Shown in pieces: positions 1-8,723 of a stretch of DNA of 64,000 nucleotides (its first letter is position 1; every line of letters starts with the position of its first letter). The DNA comes from Rhizobium oryziradicis (GTDB lineage Bacteria > Pseudomonadota > Alphaproteobacteria > Rhizobiales > Rhizobiaceae), in contig NZ_MKIM01000028.1 in the NCBI RefSeq assembly GCF_001939045.1, forward strand, positions 248,001-312,000, in the 5' to 3' direction. Position numbers and translations under genes: made by a program. The notes under the pieces are model-generated. The model saw only the letters and a program-made list of their open reading frames with translations. It was not told the origin of the DNA and did no database searches.

Positions 1-1011
1 GCGCTCAGCATCATCCAATGCCAGTGCTTGCCATGTCGCGTGTCCAGATTTTTGATCAATGGCGGTGGCAACCAGGAAATAGGTTCCAAGCGGCTGATCG
101 GGCTGGGCAATCTTGACCGGCGCGTCAAACAGCGGCTTGAAATCCTGCCGCACATAGAGATGGCCGCGGGGCGGGGCGGGCTTGTTGGCGCTTTGATAGA
201 GAGCGGCCATGAATTCGGGCGTGATCAAGCGGCCCTTGGGATTGAGTGACTTCCAGCGTTTAAATCCTTTGATCGCCTCGCGGGTCAGCGTTCCGGTTTG
301 TCCGTCAATGCCACCTGTTTCGAATCCAAGCTCCTGCAGCAGGGCTTGCGCATCGCGGATGGTTTGCGGTTCATCACGATAGGTGATGAGGATGCGCAAA
401 GGAGATGAGTTAATGGGGGCTGCCGATGGCTTGGCAGTGGGCAGATGGATCATTGCAACTTCAATAGGATTTTTACCAGGCGCAACATCTGCACCACGCA
501 ATTTGGCATCAGAGAGCAATTGCGGCTGGTCTTGCTGATGAGCCGGCGCAAACAGAAACGGATGCTGAATAGCAAATGGTGCCACCGGCGCATCGGTAAT
601 AATCACCTGTGCACCCAGCGTGGTCATGCCATAAAGTTTACGAGCAAATTCGCCAGGAAGCCGCACACAGCCGTGAGAGGCAGGGCGATTGGGCACGCTG
701 CTTGATTCGTGCAATGCCACGCCGGACCATGTAATGCGCTGCATCCAGGGCATGGGCGCGTTCGAGTAGAGGTTCGATTCGTGATATTTGGCTTTCTGGA
801 TGATTGAAAAAATGCCGGACGGGGTGGTGTGACCCTCCTTGCCGGTGGAAACGCGCGAGGTGGCAATGACGGTGTTGCCATCATAGACGGAAAGCGTTTG
901 TTGTTGTTTGGAAACAATGATCTGCAGGTGACTTTCGCCCTGCGCCAGAGCTGGCATCGCCAGCATGGTTGCAGAGATGAACATCAACGGAAACATGGTG
1001 CGGACCATCAT
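1..1011 (-). CDS. L,D-transpeptidase (YkuD domain) with peptidoglycan-binding domain, partial
   Basis: Predicted periplasmic enzyme that makes 3-3 crosslinks in peptidoglycan or attaches proteins to it. The 337 visible residues start with a signal peptide (hydrophobic stretch ending ALAQG near residue 25). A YkuD domain follows, with the catalytic motif SHGCVRLP (Cys about residue 115) and a histidine about 13 residues upstream. A helical peptidoglycan-binding-like segment lies at about 205-270 (IRDAQALLQELGF, GIDGQTG). The C-terminus lies beyond the left edge. Two ATG codons are adjacent (1011 and 1008), with GAGGG just upstream, so either could be the start. It is downstream of dinB on the same strand with an 80-base gap. 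The family assignment is firm; the substrate is unknown. Confidence 0.9.
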   Translation of the reverse strand, partial: MMVRTMFPLMFISATMLAMPALAQGESHLQIIVSKQQQTLSVYDGNTVIATSRVSTGKEGHTTPSGIFSIIQKAKYHESNLYSNAPMPWMQRITWSGVALHESSSVPNRPASHGCVRLPGEFARKLYGMTTLGAQVIITDAPVAPFAIQHPFLFAPAHQQDQPQLLSDAKLRGADVAPGKNPIEVAMIHLPTAKPSAAPINSSPLRILITYRDEPQTIRDAQALLQELGFETGGIDGQTGTLTREAIKGFKRWKSLNPKGRLITPEFMAALYQSANKPAPPRGHLYVRQDFKPLFDAPVKIAQPDQPLGTYFLVATAIDQKSGHATWQALALDDAER

Positions 1012-1091
1012 GGTGCCCTCAAACGCAAAACGAGAGCTTAAATTACACCGTTAAATTTAACGGATCGTTTCATTTTGCGACTTGAAAGGAC

Positions 1092-2399
1092 TCAAGATTT
1101 CTTGATCGTGCTGGACGATGGGCGAGGTTGGAAGGTGAAGCCGGTTTCCACCATGCCCTTGCCAAATTTATTGCGCAACAGATCCATGGCGGCTTCGGCC
1201 TTGGCCCGGCGGGTCGCGCTTTCATCCACCAGATCCGGTGGATCTGCAATCGCGGGATCAGCAAAATCACTGACGCCAATGCCGATCAGGCGAAATTTTG
1301 TCCCGTCCGTTTCCTTTTCCAGCAGTTGCAAGCCCGTGCGGAAAATTTTATCGGCCAGCATTGTCGGATCGTCGAGCCTGCGGTTCCGGGTGCGAAGCTT
1401 GAAGTCTGCGGTTTTCAGCTTCAGCACCACGGTGTAACCTGCGGTAGCTTCCTTTTTCAGTCGCCATGCCACTTTTTCTGACAGGGCGCGCAATTGGGCA
1501 ATCAACTCGTCAGGACGCGATATGTCGTTTGAAAAGGTGGTTTCGGCCGAGATGCTTTTCGTGATGTCGGAGGTGTGAACTTCCCGGTCATCGATGCCGC
1601 GCGCCAAGCGGGCCAGCCGCTGGCCCATCACGCCATAACGGCGCATCAGATCACTTTCTTCCATGGTTTGAAGTTGGCCGACCGTGCGAATGCCGTCTTG
1701 TTCCAGAGTGGAAGCCAGCGCTTTGCCAACACCCCAAATGGTGGTGACGGGGCGGGGTGCCAGAAATGCCATGGCCTCTTCCTTGCCAAGCACTGAAAAG
1801 CCGCGCGGTTTTTGCAAATCAGACGCCACTTTTGCCAGAAACTTGCAATAGGAAAGACCAACCGAAATGGTAATTCCGATTTCCGCTTCAACGCGTCTGG
1901 CAAAGCGGGCAAGCACAAGAGCAGCGGGCGCATGATGGAGTTTCTCTGTGCCGCGCAGCTCCAGAAAAGCCTCATCGATAGAGATGGGCTGCACCAAGGG
2001 CGTCAACTCTTCCATCATGGCGCGAACCTGGCGGCCAACTTTGGCGTATTTTTCCATATTGGGCGGAATGACCACCGCGTGGGGGCAGGCTTCCAGCGCC
2101 TTGAACATCGGCATGGCAGAGCGCACACCGTGGATGCGGGCAATGTAACAGGCGGTGGAAACAACACCCCGCTTGCCGCCACCAATAATCAATGGTTTGT
2201 CGATCAAATCGGGATTGTCGCGCTTTTCCACCGAGGCGTAAAATGCGTCACAATCAACATGGGCCAAGGTGAGCTGGAACAGCTCTGAGTGATAAACAAG
2301 TCGCGGGCTGCCACAGGCTGCACAGCGCTTTCTATCGGCAGGCTGAACCTTCAGACAGTCGCGACAAAATCCCGAATTTGATGGCATGGTGCTGTGCAT
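1092..2399 (-). CDS. dinB: DNA polymerase IV (Y-family translesion polymerase)
   Basis: Error-prone lesion-bypass polymerase. An N-terminal CRDC...CAAC pair looks like the small zinc-ribbon extension of rhizobial DinB. The palm motifs follow: [10 protein letters not shown], then SIDEAFLEL with the catalytic Asp-Glu, and [15 protein letters not shown]. The little-finger domain follows. An open frame extends upstream to 2444, but that would place the LexA operator at 2408-2422 inside the coding region. The start is therefore more likely ATG 2399 (435 aa) or ATG 2387. Neither has a clear Shine-Dalgarno sequence, so the start is uncertain by a few codons. Induction by DNA damage is inferred from the operator. 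Confidence 0.93.
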   Translation of the reverse strand: MHSTMPSNSGFCRDCLKVQPADRKRCAACGSPRLVYHSELFQLTLAHVDCDAFYASVEKRDNPDLIDKPLIIGGGKRGVVSTACYIARIHGVRSAMPMFKALEACPHAVVIPPNMEKYAKVGRQVRAMMEELTPLVQPISIDEAFLELRGTEKLHHAPAALVLARFARRVEAEIGITISVGLSYCKFLAKVASDLQKPRGFSVLGKEEAMAFLAPRPVTTIWGVGKALASTLEQDGIRTVGQLQTMEESDLMRRYGVMGQRLARLARGIDDREVHTSDITKSISAETTFSNDISRPDELIAQLRALSEKVAWRLKKEATAGYTVVLKLKTADFKLRTRNRRLDDPTMLADKIFRTGLQLLEKETDGTKFRLIGIGVSDFADPAIADPPDLVDESATRRAKAEAAMDLLRNKFGKGMVETGFTFQPRPSSSTIKKS

Positions 2400-2407
2400 A
2401 GTGAGCG

Positions 2408-2422
2408 GAACATAAGTTGAAC
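2408..2422 (-). promoter_or_regulatory. LexA operator (SOS box) of dinB
   Basis: The minus strand reads GTTC-AACTTAT-GTTC, an exact match to the GTTC-N7-GTTC (GAAC-N7-GAAC) direct-repeat operator known for alphaproteobacterial LexA. It ends 8 bases before the dinB ATG at 2399, so bound LexA would cover the promoter or the start site. Confidence 0.8.
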
Positions 2423-2494
2423 ATTTGCACAGTAATACCTGCATCCATGCCGCGCAAGCTGCATTTCAGCCTTCCTCAAAGGCTTATTCCGGCA

Positions 2495-3154
2495 TCACGA
2501 GGTTGGTGTCTTCGCACGGTTGAAATGTGCAACAATCGTGGTGCAGGCCGCACTCCAATCCTCGGCACGAATAACCTGCGGGGCGGTTTTGGGTGCGAAG
2601 CGATGGATCTCCGATTGCGGGGCGATATGCACCAGCAGACAGTCTGGAGCGTGGTCGGCCACCGAATGGAGGTTGTGCGCCATGTCATCCATAAAGGCCA
2701 GCGGCAGGGAGCGGCCACGGTGCAATGCCTTGACCACCGGTCCCTTGGGGCTTTCTGTTGCCAGAAGCGGAAAATCAAGTCCCAGTTGGTCCAACAGACG
2801 GCGGCGCTGTTGGGTGTAGGCCGGTGGCATGGCGGTGAGAAACACAACATCGGCCATGGAGCCGAGCTGTTTTAACTGGTTGACCGAGTCGCCAAAGGGG
2901 CGTTGCCAATCTTCCTGCCGATCAAAAAAATCATGTAATATCTGCTTAACCTGATGCTCTTCCAAAGCGCGCTGATCGGCAAGCGAGACAATATTGCCCG
3001 TGAGATGGAAAGACTTTGGCAGCAGATGATGGCCCAAGCTGGCCAGATAGGCTTCAAAAGGCAGCAAGAACTCCAGCACCACATCATCAACATCGCTGAC
3101 CAGCAAGGGTCGATCTGATAATTGGATGTGGTTTATATCGACAATTTCGCCCAT
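2495..3154 (-). CDS. HAD-superfamily hydrolase
   Basis: A 219-residue haloacid-dehalogenase-fold protein, probably a phosphatase of unknown substrate. Motif I is DVDDVV (Asp21 nucleophile and Asp23), motif II is the TAMP region, and motif III/IV is LAFMDDMAHN. A TTG lies directly before the ATG, but ATG 3154 overlaps the upstream stop as TGATG, which suggests translational coupling with the DUF3572 gene. The pair forms a small operon divergent from divK and ends just upstream of the dinB operator. Confidence 0.8.
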   Translation of the reverse strand: MGEIVDINHIQLSDRPLLVSDVDDVVLEFLLPFEAYLASLGHHLLPKSFHLTGNIVSLADQRALEEHQVKQILHDFFDRQEDWQRPFGDSVNQLKQLGSMADVVFLTAMPPAYTQQRRRLLDQLGLDFPLLATESPKGPVVKALHRGRSLPLAFMDDMAHNLHSVADHAPDCLLVHIAPQSEIHRFAPKTAPQVIRAEDWSAACTTIVAHFNRAKTPTS

Positions 3155-3492
3155 CAATATTCTCCCGAATCCAATCCCGGTTTGGTATAGTGTCTCCAGG
3201 CAGCCATGACGTCTTCTGGTTGAGACTGGGTTGCCGCACAGAAATCGAGCAGCGTTGGCTCGTGTTGAACAATAAAGTCCAGCATTCCGGCAAGGAAATC
3301 GGGGTTTTTGATGGCTTGCCGCATTTGGCCTGGTTCCACCCCTGTCAGGGAGAGGAACCGGCCCAGCATTTCGGGCTCCCCGGCCAGCCAGCTCAAGACG
3401 GCAATGGCGGTTTGCTCGGCGTGTTCACTTGAAGTCGATTTACCTGATAACTTGTCTCGCATTGTGTCACGAATTACCTTTTTCGAAACCAA
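3154..3492 (-). CDS. DUF3572 family protein
   Basis: A 112-residue, mostly helical soluble protein with the features of DUF3572, a family found next to divK in many rhizobia. The middle contains an AIAVLSWLAGEPEMLGRFL stretch and the end is acidic. No catalytic motif is visible and the function is unknown. It is the first gene of the DUF3572-HAD operon, is transcribed divergently from divK, and overlaps the HAD start by one base. Confidence 0.8.
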   Translation of the reverse strand: MVSKKVIRDTMRDKLSGKSTSSEHAEQTAIAVLSWLAGEPEMLGRFLSLTGVEPGQMRQAIKNPDFLAGMLDFIVQHEPTLLDFCAATQSQPEDVMAAWRHYTKPGLDSGEY

Positions 3493-3584
3493 ATGGCGTT
3501 AATCTGCCGCCAGCAAAAGAATGAGTCTTTTTGAATGTTAATACCCTTCTTCCACTATGGACGCTGGGAAGGCAAGGATGGAAA

Positions 3585-3956
3585 ATGCCGAAAAAGGTCA
3601 TGATAGTTGAAGACAACGAGCTGAACATGAAGCTCTTTCGCGACCTTATTGAGGCCTCAGGCTATGAGACCATTCAAACGCGCAATGGAATGGAAGCGCT
3701 CGACCTCGCCCGCAAACACCAGCCAGACCTTATTTTGATGGATATTCAATTGCCTGAGGTGTCCGGGCTTGAGGTCACAAAATGGCTGAAGCAGGATAGC
3801 GAGTTGCATGTCATTCCCGTGATTGCGGTCACGGCCTTTGCGATGAAGGGTGATGAAGAGCGCATTCGCCAAGGCGGGTGTGAGGCTTACGTCTCCAAAC
3901 CTATTTCTGTTCCGAAATTTCTGGAAACAATTAAAACTTATCTGGGCGACGCCTGA
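3585..3956 (+). CDS. divK: Single-domain response regulator DivK
   Basis: Cytoplasmic receiver protein that links the kinases DivJ and PleC to the CckA-CtrA cell-cycle pathway. It has 123 residues and is a complete CheY-like receiver with acidic pair Glu9-Asp10, phospho-acceptor Asp53 in [10 protein letters not shown], the switch threonine in AVTAFAM and the conserved lysine in VSKP. The frame is open from 3531, but the family begins at MPKKV, where AAGGA precedes the ATG. Followed 13 bases later by pleD, as in other alphaproteobacteria, so the pair is very likely co-transcribed. Confidence 0.96.
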   Translation: MPKKVMIVEDNELNMKLFRDLIEASGYETIQTRNGMEALDLARKHQPDLILMDIQLPEVSGLEVTKWLKQDSELHVIPVIAVTAFAMKGDEERIRQGGCEAYVSKPISVPKFLETIKTYLGDA

Positions 3957-3969
3957 GGGGGCAAGGTGC

Positions 3970-5340
3970 ATGACAGCCAGAATACTCATCGTTGATGATA
4001 TACCTGCCAATGTAAAGCTGCTGGAGGTTCGGCTTCTCGCTGAATATCTTGAGGTTTTAACGGCGGTCTCTGGCTCTGAAGCGCTGGATATCTGCGAAAA
4101 TACCCAGGTTGATGTCGTGCTTCTCGACGTCATGATGCCCGGCATGGACGGGTTTGAAGTGTGCGAACGGCTGAAGACCAACCCTCGCACTGCCCATATC
4201 CCGGTGGTTATGGTGACGGCACTGGATCAGCCTTCTGATCGGGTGAAGGGTTTGAAGGCAGGCGCGGATGACTTTCTCACCAAGCCAGTCAATGATCTCC
4301 AGCTGATTTCGCGGGTCAAGAGCCTTGTGCGGCTCAAGACCTTGAGCGACGAATTGCGCTTGCGGGCAGAAGCCGGTCAACGAATGGGCATCGAAGACCT
4401 GTTCTCCATGGCTGATGGCCAATTTGAAGAGGCCGGTCAGGTCTTGTTGGTTGACAGCCGCGCAAGCTCACAGGAACGGATTATCAAAACGCTGAAGCCG
4501 ATTGCTGACGTTATGGCGATCTCTGATGCGCAGGCGGCATTGTTTGAGGCCGCAGAGAAAAACTTTGATCTGGTGATCGTCAATGGTGCTCTAGATGATT
4601 ATGACCCGCTGCGGCTGTTCTCGCAGCTGCGCTCATTGGAGCGCACCCGCTTTATTCCATTGTTGCTGATTGCCGAACAGGGCGAGGGAAGTATGACGGC
4701 CCGAGCGCTTGATCTGGGCGTTAACGACTATATTGTCAGGCCTGTTGATCCCAACGAGCTGGTGGCACGCACACTCACACAGATCCGCCGCAAGCGTTAT
4801 AATGACCGGCTGCGTGACAGTGTTCGCCAAAGCATGGAGATGGCCGTTACAGATGCCCTGACCGGCCTGAGCAACCGTCGCTATCTGGATACGCATCTGA
4901 AAATCCTGTTTGAGCGTGCGGCTGCGCGCAAGCGGCCCTTGTCTGTCTGTCTGGTGGATATTGACCGTTTCAAACTGGTCAACGACACCTATGGCCACGA
5001 GGCGGGTGACGATGTGCTGCGTGAGTTTTCAGCCCGCGTTCGTGCCATGGTGCGCGGAGCGGATCTGGCTTGCCGCTATGGCGGTGAGGAATTCATTGTG
5101 GTGATGCCCAATACATCCCTGGATATCGCAAGCAAGGTTGCAGAGCGCCTCAGGGAAATGGTGGAGAAAACCCCATTCCAGTTGACCTCAGGTCTCAAGA
5201 TCACCGTCACGGCATCGATCGGCATCGCTGAAACATCGGCGGACTGCGCAACGCCAGAGCAATTGCTACGCGAAGCAGATAGAGCGCTTTATAAAGCCAA
5301 GCAGGAAGGTCGCAACCGTGTCGTCTCTGCCGCTGCTTGA
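3970..5340 (+). CDS. pleD: Diguanylate cyclase response regulator PleD
   Basis: Makes c-di-GMP after phosphorylation by the PleC/DivJ kinases and controls polar development. It has 456 residues: receiver 1 with Asp53 in VVLLDVMMPG; a second receiver-like adaptor domain (about 155-275) in which the acceptor Asp is Asn (LVIVNGAL), as expected for a dimerisation domain; and a GGDEF domain with active site YGGEEF. RGAD, five residues before GGEEF, is the RxxD inhibitory site, so product feedback is expected. ATG 3970 is chosen because the receiver begins there. The long open frame upstream to 3850 lies inside divK. Confidence 0.96.
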   Translation: MTARILIVDDIPANVKLLEVRLLAEYLEVLTAVSGSEALDICENTQVDVVLLDVMMPGMDGFEVCERLKTNPRTAHIPVVMVTALDQPSDRVKGLKAGADDFLTKPVNDLQLISRVKSLVRLKTLSDELRLRAEAGQRMGIEDLFSMADGQFEEAGQVLLVDSRASSQERIIKTLKPIADVMAISDAQAALFEAAEKNFDLVIVNGALDDYDPLRLFSQLRSLERTRFIPLLLIAEQGEGSMTARALDLGVNDYIVRPVDPNELVARTLTQIRRKRYNDRLRDSVRQSMEMAVTDALTGLSNRRYLDTHLKILFERAAARKRPLSVCLVDIDRFKLVNDTYGHEAGDDVLREFSARVRAMVRGADLACRYGGEEFIVVMPNTSLDIASKVAERLREMVEKTPFQLTSGLKITVTASIGIAETSADCATPEQLLREADRALYKAKQEGRNRVVSAAA

Positions 5341-5960
5341 TCGTGTACGTTTGCCCGCACTGAAAAAACACGCGCTCTGACAGGCTTAGGTCAGGCTCAG
5401 CCTCTTATCCTATATGGCGTATGACGGTTCGCTGCAGCAGTTTTTCCTGCGCAACGGATGTTCGGCATTCAGTGCCATATTTCATTTGTTACATTGTGTT
5501 TTGCGGGCGATATAAAGTGCGCAGCAATGTAGTGCCGACCCCTATGGTAAACTTTTCGTAAGCTATGGGCCGCAGCAAAGGTTTTTTGGCAGAGTCCACT
5601 TGCGTAAAATTGTGAGTATTTCAATTTATTAAACAATAAAATTGTAAAAACCCCCAATTTGCCGGGGTTTACTGTGTAGTTTATATTGATATTGTCCGTT
5701 TTTGAAAAGCTTATAAAAATCAGCAATCACGCGACGATGAGACGTTTGTACCGATATAGAATGTAACGCTCGCTTTGAATTTGGTGGCAGTGTCGCGTTT
5801 AGGTGAGAAACTTGTTGTTTCTTTATTTTAATGTTTTTTGAGAAAAAGAAATAATATTAACTATAATGTAATTGAGATTAATCGTACGGTTAAGAAAATG
5901 TTGATTTTTTTCTTTATATGCGCAAGATTGGGTCAAGTTATAAGGAACTGTGTTTAAAGT
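5341..5960. other. AT-rich non-coding region after pleD
   Basis: About 600 bases with no credible gene. From about 5590 to 5930 it is much richer in A and T than its surroundings and contains several TTAA half-sites (5878-5881 and 5890-5893, plus TTGA at 5901-5904 seven bases after the second). It is probably the promoter region of the RNA gene that follows. An 85-codon minus-strand frame at 5469-5726 has no family resemblance or ribosome-binding site. Confidence 0.5.
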
Positions 5961-5964
5961 TCAC

Positions 5965-6118
5965 CAATACCCCATGGTGCTCAGGTCCGCCGCATCTCCT
6001 GGGTCGTGGGGTCGGTCGGCAGGTATATGATTGTTTGCGGTTCCTCGTGCCGTTATTATGTGCCCGCCGACCCCCTTTTCAAAAAAAACGCCGCCTCCGA
6101 AAGGAGCGGCGTTTTTTG
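5965..6118 (+). ncRNA. Structured small RNA, EcpR1 candidate
   Basis: Three consecutive hairpins ending in a factor-independent terminator. Hairpin 1 pairs CCCCA 5970-5974 with TGGGG 6007-6011, and CTCAGG 5980-5985 with CCTGGG 5998-6003. Hairpin 2 pairs GGTCGGC 6014-6020 with GCCGACC 6066-6072. Hairpin 3 is the terminator at 6088-6117. There is no open frame with a start signal. From memory, the Sinorhizobium cell-cycle sRNA EcpR1 is encoded between pleD and rpmG and also has three stem-loops. Position and architecture suggest a homologue, but I could not compare sequences. The 5' end is a guess. Confidence 0.55.
6088..6117 (+). terminator. Rho-independent terminator of the pleD-rpmG RNA
   Basis: ACGCCG plus CTCC pairs with GGAG plus CGGCGT around a GAAA tetraloop, with one bulged C. 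It is followed by GTTTTTTG and preceded by an A-tract, so it could act on both strands. Confidence 0.85.
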
Positions 6119-6494
6119 TTTTGATTGTGGATTGTGCCAGGCCCGTAAAACATGCTGCGACGCTTTAAATACGCGCCATAACCCCTGAAATTGACTCGGA
6201 TTTAAAGGCTGATCGAGCCGGCTGAAAAGGCGTTTCCTGTTGTCAAACGGATTTGATAGGGCAACTAACCCCGGAGCCGGCAATCTTGCTGGGCTCTGGG
6301 TGAGGATGGTCTCCTAAATGCCTTGTTGTTGCAACGTGGGCGGGGTTGGGAGGCGTTGAGCGATTGTCTTCTCATAGTGGCACCGAAGACCCATGCTGCC
6401 CACAGGAGCGGCTGCGGCACCGCTTGCATGCACTGCGAGCATTTATCAGCCCAATACGCTCTCTTGCTCAAACACCTTGGAAGAGATGAGCAAC
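6119..6494. other. Intergenic region between the RNA gene and rpmG
   Basis: About 375 bases without a credible protein gene. Base composition returns to the genome norm. It contains an interrupted hairpin at 6269-6302 (GGAGCC against GGCTC). Short frames on both strands lack ribosome-binding sites. It may hold a second untranslated RNA ending at the bidirectional rpmG terminator, but I cannot show this. Confidence 0.3.
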
Positions 6495-6527
6495 AAAAAA
6501 GCGCGCTGTTGTGCAGCGCGCTTTTTT
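6495..6527 (-). terminator. Terminator of rpmG (bidirectional)
   Basis: GCGCGCTG 6501-6508 pairs with CAGCGCGC 6514-6521 over a five-base loop, flanked by six A on the left and six T on the right. It can therefore stop transcription in both directions. Confidence 0.85.
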
Positions 6528-6550
6528 AAAAATAACATAGGTTGCCAAGA

Positions 6551-6718
6551 TTACTTGATCTTGGTTTCCTTGAATTCGACGTGCTTGCGTGCGATCGGGT
6601 CGTACTTGGTCTTCGTCATCTTGTCCGTCATCGTACGGCTGTTTTTTGTCGTGACGTAGAAGAAACCCGTCTCGGCTGTCGACAGCAGCTTGATCTTGAT
6701 TGTTGTAGCCTTAGCCAT
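6551..6718 (-). CDS. rpmG: 50S ribosomal protein L33
   Basis: A 55-residue basic ribosomal protein starting [20 protein letters not shown] and containing [18 protein letters not shown] at its end. The length and sequence are typical for L33. It has no cysteines, so it is the zinc-independent form. It sits alone between the pleD-side RNA gene and the MFS gene and has its own strong terminator. Confidence 0.96.
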   Translation of the reverse strand: MAKATTIKIKLLSTAETGFFYVTTKNSRTMTDKMTKTKYDPIARKHVEFKETKIK

Positions 6719-6811
6719 GGTCGTCCTGCCTTACCTAAATAAAACGCGCCGTGGAGGACCGGATGGGTCCACGGCAAATGTGGGCGGAAACTACAAATCG
6801 CCACTGAAAAG

Positions 6812-7996
6812 TCAAGCCCGCTTGGACTTGAAAAGCAATCGAGCGGCAGAAAGTAGTACATAAAGTGCAAAGAAGCCTGCAATTGACCACGCAAAGCCCG
6901 AGGTTCCGCCCATATCAATGGCCGCACCCACAACTTGCGGGCCTGCAACAGTGCCCACCGCATAGCAGAAAATGAAGGCTGCGTTTGCCGCGGCAAGGTC
7001 CGAACCGGTGAGTCGTGAGCCAAGATGGCTGAGACCAATGGTGTAGAGACCCGAGACGCAGCCGCCCCAAAACAAAAGAATGGTCGCCATGGCCAGCCAG
7101 TTGCCAGAGATGGCTGGCAGCAAAAGCGCACCAGCCATGCCAACGGTTGCCAGAATACCAAGCAGAGGTCTGCGGTCTTTCAGGCGATCAGACAGCAATC
7201 CCAGCGGAATTTGAAACGCCATATTGCCAACCCCCATCACCGTCAGCAGCAATGCCGATTGCGCTTCGGAAAAGCCCGACCGCGTGGCAAAGATTGGCAG
7301 AAGGGAGAGGCCGCCGACTTCGACAGCACCAAAGACGAAAACGGCGGCTGTGGCAGTAGGAACCAGAAAGATATAGCGGAAAAAATGCATTTCCGGTTTT
7401 TCATGTAGGGCTGGGCTTTCCTTGCGCGCGATATAGACCGGCACGGCGGCCAGCAAAATGGCAAATGCGCCGATGGAGAATGGCAATACGCCGTCGCTAC
7501 CAACCATGGAGAATAAAAATGGACCCGCTGCAAAGCCGATGGAGAGAACCGTGGCATAAATGCCCATAACAAGCCCACGGCGCGAAGGAGGGGCGGCGGC
7601 ATTGATCCAGAACTCGGAGAGGATAAACAGCGTGGTGGTCGCGCCATGGAACACCAGGCGCAAGGGAAACCACATCCAGAAGTCCGTGGCATAATAAAAG
7701 CCAAGCGAACTGGCTGCTGCCAGAAAAACGGCAACAATCATGGTTTGCGCAACACCCCATGTGTGGGCGAGCTTGGTGGTGATGGGAGCGGCAATCATGG
7801 CGGCAATGCCTGCCATGGCAGAATTGAGACCGATCATGGTGGATGAAATGCCGCGCTTTTCCATGATGATGCTCAAAAGCGGCAAGCCAAGCCCAATTGC
7901 GATGCCAACGGCCGAAATGGACGCAATGGCAGCCACCAGCGATGGCCAATGAATTTCTTCACGGTGACCGATGGCACGTTTTCGGGTCTCAGACAT
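6812..7996 (-). CDS. MFS transporter
   Basis: A 394-residue inner-membrane protein of the major facilitator superfamily with about twelve hydrophobic segments. The loop after helix 2 reads TTKLAHTWG. The region SRRGLVMGIYATVLSIGFAA resembles YcaD/UMF-type sugar or drug permeases. The substrate cannot be read from the sequence. It lies on the same strand downstream of DUF983, separated by about 240 bases in which I see nothing recognisable. Confidence 0.85.
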   Translation of the reverse strand: MSETRKRAIGHREEIHWPSLVAAIASISAVGIAIGLGLPLLSIIMEKRGISSTMIGLNSAMAGIAAMIAAPITTKLAHTWGVAQTMIVAVFLAAASSLGFYYATDFWMWFPLRLVFHGATTTLFILSEFWINAAAPPSRRGLVMGIYATVLSIGFAAGPFLFSMVGSDGVLPFSIGAFAILLAAVPVYIARKESPALHEKPEMHFFRYIFLVPTATAAVFVFGAVEVGGLSLLPIFATRSGFSEAQSALLLTVMGVGNMAFQIPLGLLSDRLKDRRPLLGILATVGMAGALLLPAISGNWLAMATILLFWGGCVSGLYTIGLSHLGSRLTGSDLAAANAAFIFCYAVGTVAGPQVVGAAIDMGGTSGFAWSIAGFFALYVLLSAARLLFKSKRA

Positions 7997-8238
7997 TCAT
8001 CATCCTTCAAATGGCCCTGAAACGCAGGTCGAAGGCAGCGAACACAAAAGAGCTTGCGCGCGGGTGAGGCCATTCAATCATCATGCTTCGTCAGGCGTCC
8101 TTTTCCGGTGTGCATCCGGATTTCACAGTGTTCATTCGGGTTTGCCGCGCCGCCTGTCAAGGCGGAGCCCATCAGTTTGCAGGGCCATTTCTGGTCGAAA
8201 TGTGCGCAACAGACCCAGTCGATCAGTTGAGTCCGGCA

Positions 8239-8694
8239 TCATTGAGGCGGATAGCGCTGATCATAATCTTCTGGAGGTTCCGATGGTTGGCCAAAGCCAT
8301 GCATACGCAAGGCCCATTGCAATCCGATGACGCTGCCTTTGATTGGTTGGATAATCAACAAGGAGGTGATCACGGCAATGGGCACCCAGATTGCCAGGTG
8401 CACCCATGTGGACAAAACAAACACCAGATCCGTCATCATATAGCCGCCCAGCAGCACGTGGCCGACGATCATAATGACAATATAGGGTGGAAGGTCGTCA
8501 GCACACTGGTGAGAGAGGTCTTCGCCGCAGACGGAGCAGGTGGCGACTGGCTTGAGAAACGCCTTGAACAGCTTGCCAGAGCCGCAGGCGGGGCAGGTGC
8601 AGGCCAAACCCCGCATGATCGAGCGGCCAAGGGGACGCTCGATGTTCTCGCCTCCGCCAAAACGGGTCACGTCCGTTGGTGAATTGCTGGACAT
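8239..8694 (-). CDS. DUF983 membrane protein
   Basis: A 151-residue protein with an N-terminal zinc-ribbon-like pair (CPAC at about residue 34 and CSVC 18 residues later) followed by two transmembrane segments (IVIMIVGHVLLGGYMM and HLAIWVPIAVITSLLII), the layout of DUF983. ATG 8694 is preceded by AGGGAGGAAG at ideal spacing; a TTG at 8721 has no such site. It follows rnr closely, so rnr and DUF983 are probably one transcript, as in other rhizobia. The function is unknown. Confidence 0.85.
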   Translation of the reverse strand: MSSNSPTDVTRFGGGENIERPLGRSIMRGLACTCPACGSGKLFKAFLKPVATCSVCGEDLSHQCADDLPPYIVIMIVGHVLLGGYMMTDLVFVLSTWVHLAIWVPIAVITSLLIIQPIKGSVIGLQWALRMHGFGQPSEPPEDYDQRYPPQ

Positions 8695-8723
8695 CGGCTT
8701 CCTCCCTATGGCCTCAATCAAAT

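Noticed and set aside
2400..2444. Upstream extension of dinB to 2444
   Set aside because: It would translate through the LexA operator and adds residues not found before the CRDC motif in relatives as I recall them.
5469..5726. 85-codon minus-strand frame in the AT-rich region after pleD
   Set aside because: Composition follows local AT-richness, there is no ribosome-binding site, and there is no family resemblance.
5965..6118. SRP 4.5S RNA, 6S RNA or RNase P RNA at the pleD-rpmG gap
   Set aside because: The GGAAGGAAGCAGCC core of 4.5S and the GAGGAAAGTCCGGGC core of RNase P are absent, and I could not place the 6S central bubble.
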